64,000 nucleotides of DNA from Sphingosinicella sp. (GTDB taxonomy: Bacteria; Pseudomonadota; Alphaproteobacteria; Sphingomonadales; Sphingomonadaceae): NCBI RefSeq assembly GCF_013911755.1, contig NZ_JACESP010000013.1, forward strand, positions 1-64,000. The letters are read 5' to 3'. Position numbers and translations under genes: made by a program. A model generated the notes under the pieces. It had not been told where the DNA came from and did no database searches. It was given only the letters and a program-made list of their open reading frames with translations. This document shows positions 34,467 through 43,185 of the stretch, one piece after another. Numbering within the stretch: the first letter of the stretch is position 1; each line of letters opens with the position of its first letter.

Positions 34467-36170
34467 TTAGTCAAAAGCAATCGCCACGTCGGAGGCAGGA
34501 CGCGCGCAGCAGAGCAGGATGCGGTCCGCCGCGAGCGGCATGGCGGGAGTCGGCGAATGCTCGACGCTGCCCGACACGAGCGTGCTTTCGCACGCGCCGC
34601 AGCTTCCCGAGCGGCAGCCGAACGCGGGCGCGAGACCGGCGGCTTCGGCGAGTTCGAGCAGGCTCGGGTTCGCGGCCTGCGTCCATTCCGCGACGGTGCC
34701 GCCGAAGTCCACCCGCGCCGTGGCGATGGCGGGAGCGGCGTCTGCCGCACCGGGCATAAACGATTCCGAGCGAACCTGCCCGGGCGGGACACCCATCGCG
34801 GCGAGCGTATCGCGCGCCATCGCTTCGAACGGTGCGGGGCCGCAGATGTAGATGTCGCTGAAAATGCCTTCGAGCTCGATTTCCCGGCCGAAGGGGGCGG
34901 TCTTATAGGCAGGCGCGAGGATTTCGCGCAGCCGCTCCGGCGTGAGCCGCCCTGGTTCGTGGCCCGCATCATCTTCGCGCGGCGCGGAGTAGAAGACGTG
35001 GCACAGCGCGGCATCCTTGCCCGCCGACGCGAACGCGTGCGTTTCGCCACTCCGTGTCTGGTGAATCCAGACGAGCGGCGGGGGGCTGTCTCGCCTTTCC
35101 CGGTGCGCCTTCAGCATCGCAAGCATGGGCGTGACGCCGATCCCCGCGCTGATCAGCACGACACGCATGAAGCCGTCGCGCTTGAGCGTGAAACGCCCCG
35201 CCGGGGGCCGCGCCCAGACCGTGCCGCCGCGCGCGCCGATGTCGTGGAGGAGCGCCGAGCCCGCCCCGTCCGCGAGGCGCTTCACGGTGAGGCGGTAATG
35301 CTCCGGCGTATCGGCGTGATCGGAAAGCGTCCAGCTGCGGACCGGGGCACCATCGCTGTCGCCGAGACGGACGGTGAGGAACTGTCCGGCGAGCGGCGGC
35401 GCCAGCGGAATGCCGTCGAGCGGGGTGAGCGCGAAAGATGCGATGTCCTGCGCCTCGTCGCGCCGTTTCATGACGCGGAACGGGCGCCAGCCGCTCCAGC
35501 GGCCGGTCTTGAGGCGCGCCATGTCCTCCAGTCCCGCGATGCGCTTCGCGAGCATTCCGCGCGCCTGCCCGCCGAGCCAGGGATTGGCAAGGGGCTCGCG
35601 CAGCGCCTGCGGATCGGCTTCGCGCGCGACGAGCAGGCGGGAGAGATCGCCGACGGTGATCGCCGACGGATCGGGACATTCGGCGGTGGCGGTATCCCCA
35701 GCCTCAACTCGCCCTGGCGTTTCAACCGCGAGATAGAAGCCGACATGGCCGCTTTCGATCATCGGCCCGAGCACGCTGTCGGGCTGGTCCATGCGCCACG
35801 CGAACTTGAAGCACGGGATGCGCGGCGAGGTGACGCGGAACACCGCGCCGCCGATACGCACGATATCGCCGATGCGCAGCGTGTTTTCATCGAAACCGGA
35901 CACGACGATGTTCTCGCCGAAGCGGCACCAGTCCCACGCGGCGCGATCGACGCCGAAGCGTTCCGCCCACATGACGTAGTGCTCCGCGGGCGAAGCGAGG
36001 ACGGCTTCCGTGTGGACCGCGGTCTCGTTGCCGTCCGGCCCCGCCGCGCCGAACCAGAGCGCGCCGGGCGCGGGGCTGCGCACGATCGCGGTGAAGGTCC
36101 GCTGCCCCCTTACGTCCTGCCACGCTGGTCTTGCCGTGCTGACGGCGACCACTCTCCGCTCATTCCCCAT
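34467..36170 (-). CDS. MOSC domain - flavin reductase - [2Fe-2S] ferredoxin fusion
   Basis: A 567-residue single-chain redox protein. The N-terminal MOSC domain (about 25-160) has C120 in PRIPCFKF, the expected molybdenum-ligand position. The ferredoxin-reductase module (about 230-470) contains RSWTLSDH for FAD and VLISAGIGVTPMLAML for NAD(P)H. The C-terminal plant-type ferredoxin has C519-x4-C524-x2-C527 and C554. Relatives (YiiM-type plus reductase) reduce N-hydroxylated compounds. It lies 75 bp upstream of the amidohydrolase on the same strand and may start that operon. Confidence 0.88.
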   Translation of the reverse strand: MGNERRVVAVSTARPAWQDVRGQRTFTAIVRSPAPGALWFGAAGPDGNETAVHTEAVLASPAEHYVMWAERFGVDRAAWDWCRFGENIVVSGFDENTLRIGDIVRIGGAVFRVTSPRIPCFKFAWRMDQPDSVLGPMIESGHVGFYLAVETPGRVEAGDTATAECPDPSAITVGDLSRLLVAREADPQALREPLANPWLGGQARGMLAKRIAGLEDMARLKTGRWSGWRPFRVMKRRDEAQDIASFALTPLDGIPLAPPLAGQFLTVRLGDSDGAPVRSWTLSDHADTPEHYRLTVKRLADGAGSALLHDIGARGGTVWARPPAGRFTLKRDGFMRVVLISAGIGVTPMLAMLKAHRERRDSPPPLVWIHQTRSGETHAFASAGKDAALCHVFYSAPREDDAGHEPGRLTPERLREILAPAYKTAPFGREIELEGIFSDIYICGPAPFEAMARDTLAAMGVPPGQVRSESFMPGAADAAPAIATARVDFGGTVAEWTQAANPSLLELAEAAGLAPAFGCRSGSCGACESTLVSGSVEHSPTPAMPLAADRILLCCARPASDVAIAFD

Positions 36171-36245
36171 GCGGGGAGGATAACGCCTTAGCGGGTCGCA
36201 ACAATCCGGCGCGATGGGTGATCCCTCACCGGTTCGGGTAGCAGA

Positions 36246-36506
36246 TCAGTCCCCGCTGCCGGCGCTGTCGGCGAGATCCATGAAACGGCGCGCGGCCTCG
36301 CGCTCTTCCGCATCCTCGAACGAATCGACATCGGGCGCATCGCCCAGCATGTGCATCAGCGCCCAGAGCGCGAAGCGCCGCCCGGCGTTCGTTTCGAGGC
36401 CGAAGTCGACGCGCATACGGTCAAGCCCGGCTTCGAGTGCAGACGGCATCAGCGCGTCGATCTCGGCACTGCCGAAATAGCGGAACAGAAGATCGTCGAA
36501 ATCCAT
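36246..36506 (-). CDS. Small conserved-looking hypothetical protein
   Basis: An 86-residue acidic helical protein starting MDFDDLLFRYFG, without export signal or known motif. The ATG at 36506 gives the natural start; the longer frame upstream is low-quality and basic. It lies 40 bp after trxC and may be co-transcribed with it. Confidence 0.6.
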   Translation of the reverse strand: MDFDDLLFRYFGSAEIDALMPSALEAGLDRMRVDFGLETNAGRRFALWALMHMLGDAPDVDSFEDAEEREAARRFMDLADSAGSGD

Positions 36507-36546
36507 GAACCCCCTTAGCGCAGCCGGCGCGCGGGGGCACCCGATT

Positions 36547-37011
36547 TCAGGTGCGCGCCAGTTGCTGCCGCGTCCACCCCACGATCGTATTGCGATCCAT
36601 CGCGCCCGACGTGCGCGCAACCTCACGGCCGTTCGCGAACAGGATCATTGTCGGGATCGACCGAATTGCGTAGCGCCCGGCGATCTGCTGCTCCGCCTCG
36701 GTATCGACCTTGCCGAGCCGGACGTAGGGCTCGAGATCCTGCGCCGCCGCCGCGAATGCGGGCGCCATCGCGCGACAGGGACCGCACCACGACGCCCAGA
36801 AATCCACGAGCAGCGGCAGGCTTTCAGCCTTCATCCGGCGGTCGAAGGCCGCAGCATCGAGATCAAGCGGCTTGCCGGCGAAAAGCGGAGACCTGCAACG
36901 GCCACAACGCGGCAACTGCCCGAGACGTGCGGCTGGAACACGGTTGGCAGCCCCGCAGGCGGGACAGACGATCATCAAGGGATCGGCCGCCTGCTTTACT
37001 CCGTCGGTCAT
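36547..37011 (-). CDS. trxC: Thioredoxin TrxC (thioredoxin 2 type)
   Basis: A 154-residue disulfide reductase. The N-terminal zinc finger has C16-x2-C19 and C36-x2-C39. The thioredoxin domain has the active site W75-C-G-P-C79 and the cis-Pro segment RSIPTMILF. The ATG at 37011 starts MTDGVKQAAD. It is divergent from a peroxiredoxin across a short spacer with a strong inverted repeat, which fits thiol-peroxide defence. Confidence 0.93.
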   Translation of the reverse strand: MTDGVKQAADPLMIVCPACGAANRVPAARLGQLPRCGRCRSPLFAGKPLDLDAAAFDRRMKAESLPLLVDFWASWCGPCRAMAPAFAAAAQDLEPYVRLGKVDTEAEQQIAGRYAIRSIPTMILFANGREVARTSGAMDRNTIVGWTRQQLART

Positions 37012-37020
37012 GCTTATTAC

Positions 37021-37049
37021 ACCTTTCCTGTAATTATGTAGGGAAAGGT
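37021..37049. promoter_or_regulatory. Inverted repeat between trxC and the peroxiredoxin
   Basis: ACCTTTCC (37021-37028) and GGAAAGGT (37042-37049) form a perfect 8-bp inverted repeat around an A/T-rich 13-bp core containing TGTAATTATGTA. In a 50-bp divergent spacer this would control both genes. The ArsR protein encoded after the peroxiredoxin is the nearest candidate binder. Confidence 0.55.
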
Positions 37050-37061
37050 CGCGAAGCGTCA

Positions 37062-37718
37062 ATGACGGGCGAACAGAACGTGCCGGCAGGCCCGCTCCAG
37101 ATCGGCGATGCTGCCCCCAATTTCGAAGCGCGGACGACGAAAGGCGTGATCCGCCTTTCCGACTTTCGCGGACGCTGGCTGGTCCTGTTCTCGCATCCGG
37201 CCGATTTCACGCCCGTCTGCACGAGCGAGTTCGTGGCGCTCGCCCGCGCGTCCGACCGTTTCGCGGCGCTCGACTGCGCGCTGATGGCGATTTCGGTGGA
37301 CAGCCTTTACGCGCATTTCGGCTGGATCCGCGCCATTCGCGACGGCTTCGGCATCACCATCGATTTTCCGATTGTCGAAGATCCTTCGCTCGTCATCGGC
37401 CGCGCCTACGGCATGATCTCCGATCGGTCGGTCGATGCCGCGGCGATGCGCTCGACGTTCTTCATCGACCCAGACGGCATCATTCGCGCGATCATCACTT
37501 ACCCTGCGACGATCGGCCGGTCCGTGGATGAAATGCTGCGCGTCGTGGCAGCCCTGCAGCGTGTTGACAGCGATCACATCGTGACGCCGGAGGGCTGGCA
37601 GCCGGGCGCCGACGTGCTGTTGCCACCCGATCAGGACCAGGCAGCGCTGATGGCACGCGCCGACGATCCGCTGTGGTTCTGCCGCAGCGCGCCCGACCCA
37701 GGAGCTGGGCGTGGCTGA
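37062..37718 (+). CDS. Peroxiredoxin (Prx6/AhpC-TSA type)
   Basis: A 218-residue thiol peroxidase. The peroxidatic C53 sits in HPADFTPVCTSEF (P-x3-T-x2-C), followed by AISVDSLYAHFGWIRAI and a C-terminal extension typical of the Prx6 group (VTPEGWQPGADVLLPP). A late cysteine (LWFCRSAP) might be a resolving residue. It reduces peroxides, probably with TrxC as electron source. The ArsR gene overlaps its end by 8 bases. Confidence 0.92.
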   Translation: MTGEQNVPAGPLQIGDAAPNFEARTTKGVIRLSDFRGRWLVLFSHPADFTPVCTSEFVALARASDRFAALDCALMAISVDSLYAHFGWIRAIRDGFGITIDFPIVEDPSLVIGRAYGMISDRSVDAAAMRSTFFIDPDGIIRAIITYPATIGRSVDEMLRVVAALQRVDSDHIVTPEGWQPGADVLLPPDQDQAALMARADDPLWFCRSAPDPGAGRG

Positions 37719-38073
37719 GGCATTGACGGAAACCGATCTCGCCGCCGTTGCCGACCTCATGCGGACGCTGGGACATGAGACGCGGCTGCGCCTGCTCGAC
37801 GCGCTGCTGGTGAAGGGCGAAACTTCCGTCGGCGAACTCGAAGCGCTCACCGGCATCGGTCAGCCCGGCCTGTCGCAGCAGCTCGCCATCCTGCGCAAGG
37901 CCGCGCTGGTGAATACGCGCCGCGCCGCCAAGCTCGTCTACTACAGCATCGCGCCCGAAGCGGCGGCGCCGGCAACGGCATTCCTCACGCGTCTTTCCGC
38001 CCTGCCCGAGACGGGCGGCGGGATGCCGCGCCGCGCCCGGGGTTCCGCCGCGACCTTTGCGAAAATCCTGTAA
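37711..38073 (+). CDS. ArsR family regulator without cysteines
   Basis: A 120-residue winged-helix repressor. The recognition region is VGELEALTGIGQPGLSQQLA and the wing VNTRRAAKLVYYSI. The GTG start at 37711 lies inside the peroxiredoxin gene. No cysteine occurs anywhere, so it cannot sense thiols directly or use a Cys metal site. It may bind another ligand or act as a constitutive brake on the trxC/peroxiredoxin spacer. Target and signal are inferred. Confidence 0.88.
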   Translation: MAEALTETDLAAVADLMRTLGHETRLRLLDALLVKGETSVGELEALTGIGQPGLSQQLAILRKAALVNTRRAAKLVYYSIAPEAAAPATAFLTRLSALPETGGGMPRRARGSAATFAKIL

Positions 38074-38082
38074 GCGAGGGCT

Positions 38083-38634
38083 TTAGCGAGCCCTCTCCCA
38101 GCGCACCGAGAAGGCGCCGCGAAGGTCTCCCGGCGCGAAGCCCGTCGCCGTATCATTTGGGTAGCGCTTGCGGATCGCTGCAGCGATGTCAGGCGCGACG
38201 GCCGTGCCATGACAGGTCGTGCACATCGGCTTCATCGGGATCGCGCGCATGTAGCGGAACGACGACGCTGTCGCCCCGGACCACTCGCGCGGTTTCCCGT
38301 CCGCGTCGAGCGGCGGCATGAACGTCGCCATCACGCGGCGTTCCGTGGCATCCGGCACGGCATCGGGATTGCGGTTGCGAAGCGCGGTCCTGCGAACCAT
38401 CGCGCCGCTTTCATCCGAAAGGCTGGCGGCGATCGCCGGTGCAATTTCAGCGCACACCTCCACCGCGGCAACCGGGCCGCCATCAGCGAGCGCCGCGTTC
38501 AATGCGGTGAGCAGGTCGGTCTGGAAGCGATCGACGAGTTGGCGCGCGTCCTCCGTCCGGTCCTCCATCGCGGGCTCCGGCAAACTCGCGCAGGCCGGGA
38601 CAAGCAGTGCGAAACAGAGCGCGGCGCGATTCAT
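38083..38634 (-). CDS. DUF3365 (Tll0287-like) c-type haem protein
   Basis: A 183-residue exported protein. The N-terminus is a signal peptide with a possible but imperfect lipobox at C15 (LLVPACAS). The Tll0287-like sensor domain contains EVCAEIAPAIA, LRNRNPDAVP and the haem site C138-x2-C141-H142 (CTTCH), ending in RGAFSV. Such domains bind haem c and are linked to redox or gas sensing. Its start overlaps the ArsR stop by four bases, so it is the last gene of the RND-ArsR operon. Confidence 0.85.
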   Translation of the reverse strand: MNRAALCFALLVPACASLPEPAMEDRTEDARQLVDRFQTDLLTALNAALADGGPVAAVEVCAEIAPAIAASLSDESGAMVRRTALRNRNPDAVPDATERRVMATFMPPLDADGKPREWSGATASSFRYMRAIPMKPMCTTCHGTAVAPDIAAAIRKRYPNDTATGFAPGDLRGAFSVRWERAR

Positions 38635-38960
38635 GCCTTCGCCATCTTCGCCGGGCCGCCGAAGCGGTCACAGAGCATATCGATGAGCGCATGAACACCA
38701 TCGTCTGCGAGGCGGTAGAAGATCGTCGTACCCTCGCGGCGCGTTGCGACCATGCCGCCCTCGCGGAGTTTCGCAAGATGCTGCGACACGCTCGATTGCG
38801 ACTGGCCGGTAAGATCGACGAGCGTGTTCACCGACGCCTCCCCCGCAGACAGGCGGCAGAGCACGATCAGCCGCTGCGGATGGGCGAGCAGCTTGAGCAC
38901 GGCGGCGGCGTCTTCGGCGCAGGCCGCGAGCATCGCTGCGGGTGTGTCGGCCATCATCAT
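38631..38960 (-). CDS. ArsR family regulator, SqrR/BigR-like (persulfide-sensor cysteine pattern)
   Basis: A 109-residue repressor. The helix-turn-helix is in GEASVNTLVDLTGQSQSSVS. C35 (VLCRLSAGE) and C97 (MLCDRF), plus C14, mirror the cysteines that form a tetrasulfide link in SqrR and BigR, regulators of sulfide oxidation genes. The gene overlaps its neighbours by four bases on each side. It probably controls this operon and the divergent SQR operon. Confidence 0.87.
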   Translation of the reverse strand: MMMADTPAAMLAACAEDAAAVLKLLAHPQRLIVLCRLSAGEASVNTLVDLTGQSQSSVSQHLAKLREGGMVATRREGTTIFYRLADDGVHALIDMLCDRFGGPAKMAKA

Positions 38961-41900
38961 GTCGTCGCGGGTCTCCCGTCATCCCGCAGCACCACGTAGA
39001 TCGCCGGAATGACGAGCACGGTGAGCAGGGTCGAGGACGCAAGCCCGAACAGCAGCGAGATGGCAAGTCCCTGGAAAATCGGATCGGTAAGGATCACCGC
39101 CGCGCCGATCATGGCCGCCGCCGCCGTGAGCACGATCGGCTTGAACCGGATCGCGCCCGCTTCGATCAGCACGTCACGCAGAGGCCTTTCAGGTGCCGCG
39201 CTGTGGCGGATGAAATCGACGAGCAGGATCGAATTGCGCACGATGATGCCCGCAAGCGCGATGAAGCCGATCATCGAGGTCGCAGTGAACGGCGCACCGA
39301 AGAGCATGTGCCCGAGCACGATGCCGACGAGCGTGAGCGGCACCGGGGTGAGGATCACGAGCGGTAGGCGGAAGCTGCGGAACTGCGCGACGACGAGAAT
39401 GTAGATGCCGAGCAGCGCGACCATGAACGCCGCACCCATGTCGCGGAACGTCACCCAGGTGATTTCCCATTCGCCGTCCCACAGCAAAGTCGGCACGGAC
39501 TCGTCCTCGGGCTGGCCATTGAGGCGGACGACGGGCATTGCGAGGCCCTGGGCCGCCCAGTCATGATCCTCGATGGCGCGGTTTACGGCGAGCATGCCGT
39601 AGATCGGCGCTTCATAATCCCCGGCGAGTTCCGCGGTGACCATGTCGGCATAGCGTCCGTCGCGGCGAAAGATCGCGCGGCTGCCGGCTTCCTGCCGCGC
39701 ATCGACGATCGCGCCGAGCTCGACGAGATCGCCCGCGGGCGTGACCGCGACGGGCGTGCTCGAAAGCGTTTCCGTCCAGCTGCGGTCCGCCTGCTCAAGC
39801 GCGACGCTGATCGGAAGCGGCGTGCGGCCGCCGCCGCGCGGCGCGTAGCCGACCACGGTATCGCTCATCAGCGCGCCGAGCGTATCGGAGATCTGCCGCT
39901 GCGAGAGGCCGTAATAATCGACGCGGTCGCGCTCCGGCAGGAGGCGGAGACGCGGGCGCGGCTCGCCGAAGCTGTTGTCGACATCGACGATGTAGGGCAC
40001 GGCGCGGAAGATCTTTTCGACCTCGGCCGCGGTCTTCTGGCGGGTTTCGGCGTCCGGGCCGTAAATCTCCGCAAGCAGCGTGGCGAGCACGGGCGGCCCC
40101 GGCGGGGTTTCGACGACCTTGAGCGATCCGCCGGCGGGTAGCTTCAGCGCGGCGAGGCGTTTGCGCAGATCGAGCGCGATTTCGTGGCTTGAGCGGTCGC
40201 GGTCGCCCTTGGGCAGCAGCGTTACCATCACGTCGCCCATTTCAGGCCGCGCGCGCAGGAAATAATGGCGAACGAGACCGTTGAAATTGAACGGCGCGGA
40301 GGTGCCGACATAGGCCTCCATCGCGGTCGCCTCGGGAATGCCGCGCACCACGGCGGCGACATCTTCGAGCGTGCGCGAGGTCGCTTCGAGGCTGGTTCCC
40401 TCCGGCATGTCGACGACGACCTGCACCTCCGACTTGTTGTCGAAGGGCAGCAGCTTCACCGTCACCGCCTTGAAGTAGAACATCGAGCAGGCGAGCAGCG
40501 TGGCGAGCGCAACGCCGATGAGGAAATTGCGCGCCGAGGTACGGCTGTCGATGACGCGGTGCGCGACACGCGCATAAAGCGCGCCGAGCCTGCCGCCGTC
40601 CTCGTGGCCATGTCCGGTATCGAGCGCCTTGCGGGCGAAGCGGATCATCAGCCACGGCGCGATGACCACCGCGACGAAGAAGGAGAAAACCATCGCCGCG
40701 GATGCGTTCACGGGAATCGGCGCCATGTAAGGCCCCATCAGCCCGGACACGAACAGCATCGGGAGCAGCGCGGCGACGACGGTAAGCGTTGCGACGACCG
40801 TGGGGTTGCCGACCTCCGCGACCGCCTCGATCGCCGCCTCGGTGCGGCTGCGGCCGTCTTTCATCGCCCAGTGCCGCGCGATGTTTTCGATCATGACGAT
40901 CGCGTCATCGACGAGGATGCCGATCGAGAAGATGAGCGCGAACAGGCTGACGCGGTTGATCGTGTAGCCCATCAGGTTCGAGGCGAACATGGTGAGGAGG
41001 ATCGTCGTGGGGATCACGACGGCGGTGACGCCCGCCTCGCGCCAGCCGATCGCGAAACCGATCAGCGCGACGATGGAAAGCGTGGCGAGGCCGAGGTGAA
41101 ACAGCAGCTCGTTCGCCTTCTCATTCGCCGTCTCGCCGTAGTTGCGCGTGACGGCGACATCGATGCCATCGGGGATGAGTGTGCCTTCCAGGCGCTGCAC
41201 GCGGTCCACGATGGCGTCCGACACGACGACGGCATTTGCCCCCGCGCGCTTGGCGATGGCGAGGCTGACGGCGGGCGCGCTCGACCAGTCGCCCTCGCGC
41301 TTCGCCCAGCGCCATGCGCGCGCCTGATCCTCGCGCGGTCCCTGCGTGACCGTAGCGACATCGCGCAGATAGACGGGCGCGCCGCTTGCCGAGCGCACGG
41401 TGAGCAGGCCCACCTCCTGCGCCGAGGACAGCGTCTGCCCCGCCGTGACGGCGACCGCCTTGCCGTCCTCACGGATGCTGCCGAGCGGGAAGCTGCGGTT
41501 CGCTTGCCCGGCGGCCTCGATCACGCTGCCGAGCGGCACGCCGTAGCGCGCGAGCTTCGCGGGGTCGGGCGCGATGCGGATCTGCTCCGGCCGCCCGCCG
41601 ACGAGGAAGGTGAGGCCGACATCGCCGACCTTGGCGACCTCGGTGCGCAGTTTCGCGGCGACCTCGTAGAGCGCGCCGTCGGTCCACTGGCCTGCCGCGC
41701 CGGGCTTCGGCGATAAGGTGAGGACGACGATCGGCACATCGTTGATGCCGCGCACGGTGACCTTGGGATCGGGGATGCCGACGGGCTTCCTGTCCCAGTT
41801 CGCGCGCAGCTTTTCCTCGATGCGGATGGCGGCGTCTTCCGGGTCCGAACCGACGAGGAAACGCGCCGTTACCATCACGCCGTCGTCTTCGGCCTGCGTG

Positions 41901-42157
41901 TAGACATGCTCGACGCCGTCGACGCTCTTCACGATCGTCTCGAGCGGGATGCCGACGAGTTCGACGGCATCGGCGGCGGAGAGGCCGGGCGCCATCACCT
42001 GAATGTCGACCATCGGCACGCTGATCTGCGGCTCCTCCTCGCGCGGGATCGAGAACAGCGCGATGAGGCCGACGGCGATCGCCGCCATCAGGAACAGCGG
42101 CGTCAGCGGCGAGGCGATCGTCGCGCGCGTGAGGCGGCCGGAGATGCCGAGATTCAT
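38957..42157 (-). CDS. RND efflux permease
   Basis: A 1066-residue inner-membrane proton antiporter of the AcrB-like superfamily. It has 12 helices and two large periplasmic loops; the N-terminus SPLTPLFLMAAIAVGLIALF is helix 1, and the helix-4 proton relay is GILVDDAIVMIENIARH. The subtype with FSIPREEEPQISVP differs from classic HAE-1 pumps. It is co-translated with its adaptor (four-base overlaps both sides) and set within sulfide/persulfide genes, so its cargo may be sulfur-related. The TolC-like partner is in the divergent operon. Confidence 0.92.
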   Translation of the reverse strand: MNLGISGRLTRATIASPLTPLFLMAAIAVGLIALFSIPREEEPQISVPMVDIQVMAPGLSAADAVELVGIPLETIVKSVDGVEHVYTQAEDDGVMVTARFLVGSDPEDAAIRIEEKLRANWDRKPVGIPDPKVTVRGINDVPIVVLTLSPKPGAAGQWTDGALYEVAAKLRTEVAKVGDVGLTFLVGGRPEQIRIAPDPAKLARYGVPLGSVIEAAGQANRSFPLGSIREDGKAVAVTAGQTLSSAQEVGLLTVRSASGAPVYLRDVATVTQGPREDQARAWRWAKREGDWSSAPAVSLAIAKRAGANAVVVSDAIVDRVQRLEGTLIPDGIDVAVTRNYGETANEKANELLFHLGLATLSIVALIGFAIGWREAGVTAVVIPTTILLTMFASNLMGYTINRVSLFALIFSIGILVDDAIVMIENIARHWAMKDGRSRTEAAIEAVAEVGNPTVVATLTVVAALLPMLFVSGLMGPYMAPIPVNASAAMVFSFFVAVVIAPWLMIRFARKALDTGHGHEDGGRLGALYARVAHRVIDSRTSARNFLIGVALATLLACSMFYFKAVTVKLLPFDNKSEVQVVVDMPEGTSLEATSRTLEDVAAVVRGIPEATAMEAYVGTSAPFNFNGLVRHYFLRARPEMGDVMVTLLPKGDRDRSSHEIALDLRKRLAALKLPAGGSLKVVETPPGPPVLATLLAEIYGPDAETRQKTAAEVEKIFRAVPYIVDVDNSFGEPRPRLRLLPERDRVDYYGLSQRQISDTLGALMSDTVVGYAPRGGGRTPLPISVALEQADRSWTETLSSTPVAVTPAGDLVELGAIVDARQEAGSRAIFRRDGRYADMVTAELAGDYEAPIYGMLAVNRAIEDHDWAAQGLAMPVVRLNGQPEDESVPTLLWDGEWEITWVTFRDMGAAFMVALLGIYILVVAQFRSFRLPLVILTPVPLTLVGIVLGHMLFGAPFTATSMIGFIALAGIIVRNSILLVDFIRHSAAPERPLRDVLIEAGAIRFKPIVLTAAAAMIGAAVILTDPIFQGLAISLLFGLASSTLLTVLVIPAIYVVLRDDGRPATT

Positions 42158-43164
42158 GAGGGCTTGCCCGGAACGAACAGCGTGTCGCCGGGGGCGACGC
42201 CGCTGAGGATTTCGACCGACCCAGCTTCCGATGTCGGCGCGGTTTGCACCGGCACGGCGCTGAGGCGTTTGTCGGCGGTGACGACATCGACCTGATCGAT
42301 GCCGTAGCGCGTCGAGACGAAACGGCGCGGCACCACCAAAGCCTGTCGCCGCCCGACCTCGATGGACGCCGTGACACGCTGGCCGACGAAGGCGGCGGAG
42401 AGGCCGGGCGCGGCGGCGTCGACGCGCACGCGCCCGCCGGAGACGCCCGGATAGACCTGCACGACGCGCGCCTCCCGGTCATCGCCGTCGATCAGAACCC
42501 GCGCGCCGATGCGAACGCTTCCGGCGAGCGATTCGGGAAGCGACAGGCGGACGACGGGCGGACCGGCGGTAACGGTCGCGATCGACAGGCCGGGCACGAC
42601 CGCCGAGCCTGCGGGAATGTCGGCGCGCAGGACTCGCCCATCGGCGGGCGCGAGCACGGCGCCCTGCCCGGCTGCGGCGGCGCTTGCCCCCTGCTGCGAC
42701 CGCGCGGCGGCAGCCTGCGCGTCCGCCGCGCGCGAGGCGGCGACGGCCTGATCGAGGCGCGCCTTCGCATAGACCTTGTTGTCATAAAGATCCTGCACGC
42801 GGGCGAGCTCCGCGCGGGCGCGGGCGGCTTCCGCCTCGGCTGCGGCGGCCTGCGCGCCGTAGGCCGCGGTTTCATGGCCGAGCCGCGAGTCGACGATCAT
42901 GCCGATGCGCTGGCCCTTCCTGACCGTGTCACCCGCGCGCACCGACAGGCTGACAAGCGTGCCGGGAATACGCGCCAATGCCTCCGCCTGATCGCGCGTC
43001 GCGATCTCCGCGCCTACGGCCTTCATGTCCGCGATTTCGCTGTAGGCGAGCGTCAATGTTTCGCCCGCGGGAAGTGCGGCAGTCTTTTCGGCGGGTTCGG
43101 GACTTTCGCCGCATGCGGACAGCGCGAGCGCGGCGGCAGCAAGCAGGGTGTAAATCTTCATCAA
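42154..43164 (-). CDS. RND pump periplasmic adaptor (membrane fusion protein)
   Basis: A 336-residue exported adaptor, probably a lipoprotein: the lipobox-like LALSACGES sits near residue 15-23. The lipoyl halves flank a helical hairpin (AAAEAEAARARAELARVQDL), then the beta barrel follows. It links the RND permease to an outer-membrane channel. It starts 21 bp after the rhodanese gene and overlaps the permease by four bases. Confidence 0.9.
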   Translation of the reverse strand: MMKIYTLLAAAALALSACGESPEPAEKTAALPAGETLTLAYSEIADMKAVGAEIATRDQAEALARIPGTLVSLSVRAGDTVRKGQRIGMIVDSRLGHETAAYGAQAAAAEAEAARARAELARVQDLYDNKVYAKARLDQAVAASRAADAQAAAARSQQGASAAAAGQGAVLAPADGRVLRADIPAGSAVVPGLSIATVTAGPPVVRLSLPESLAGSVRIGARVLIDGDDREARVVQVYPGVSGGRVRVDAAAPGLSAAFVGQRVTASIEVGRRQALVVPRRFVSTRYGIDQVDVVTADKRLSAVPVQTAPTSEAGSVEILSGVAPGDTLFVPGKPS

Positions 43165-43185
43165 AAGGTTCCCTGTTCCCGGCGT

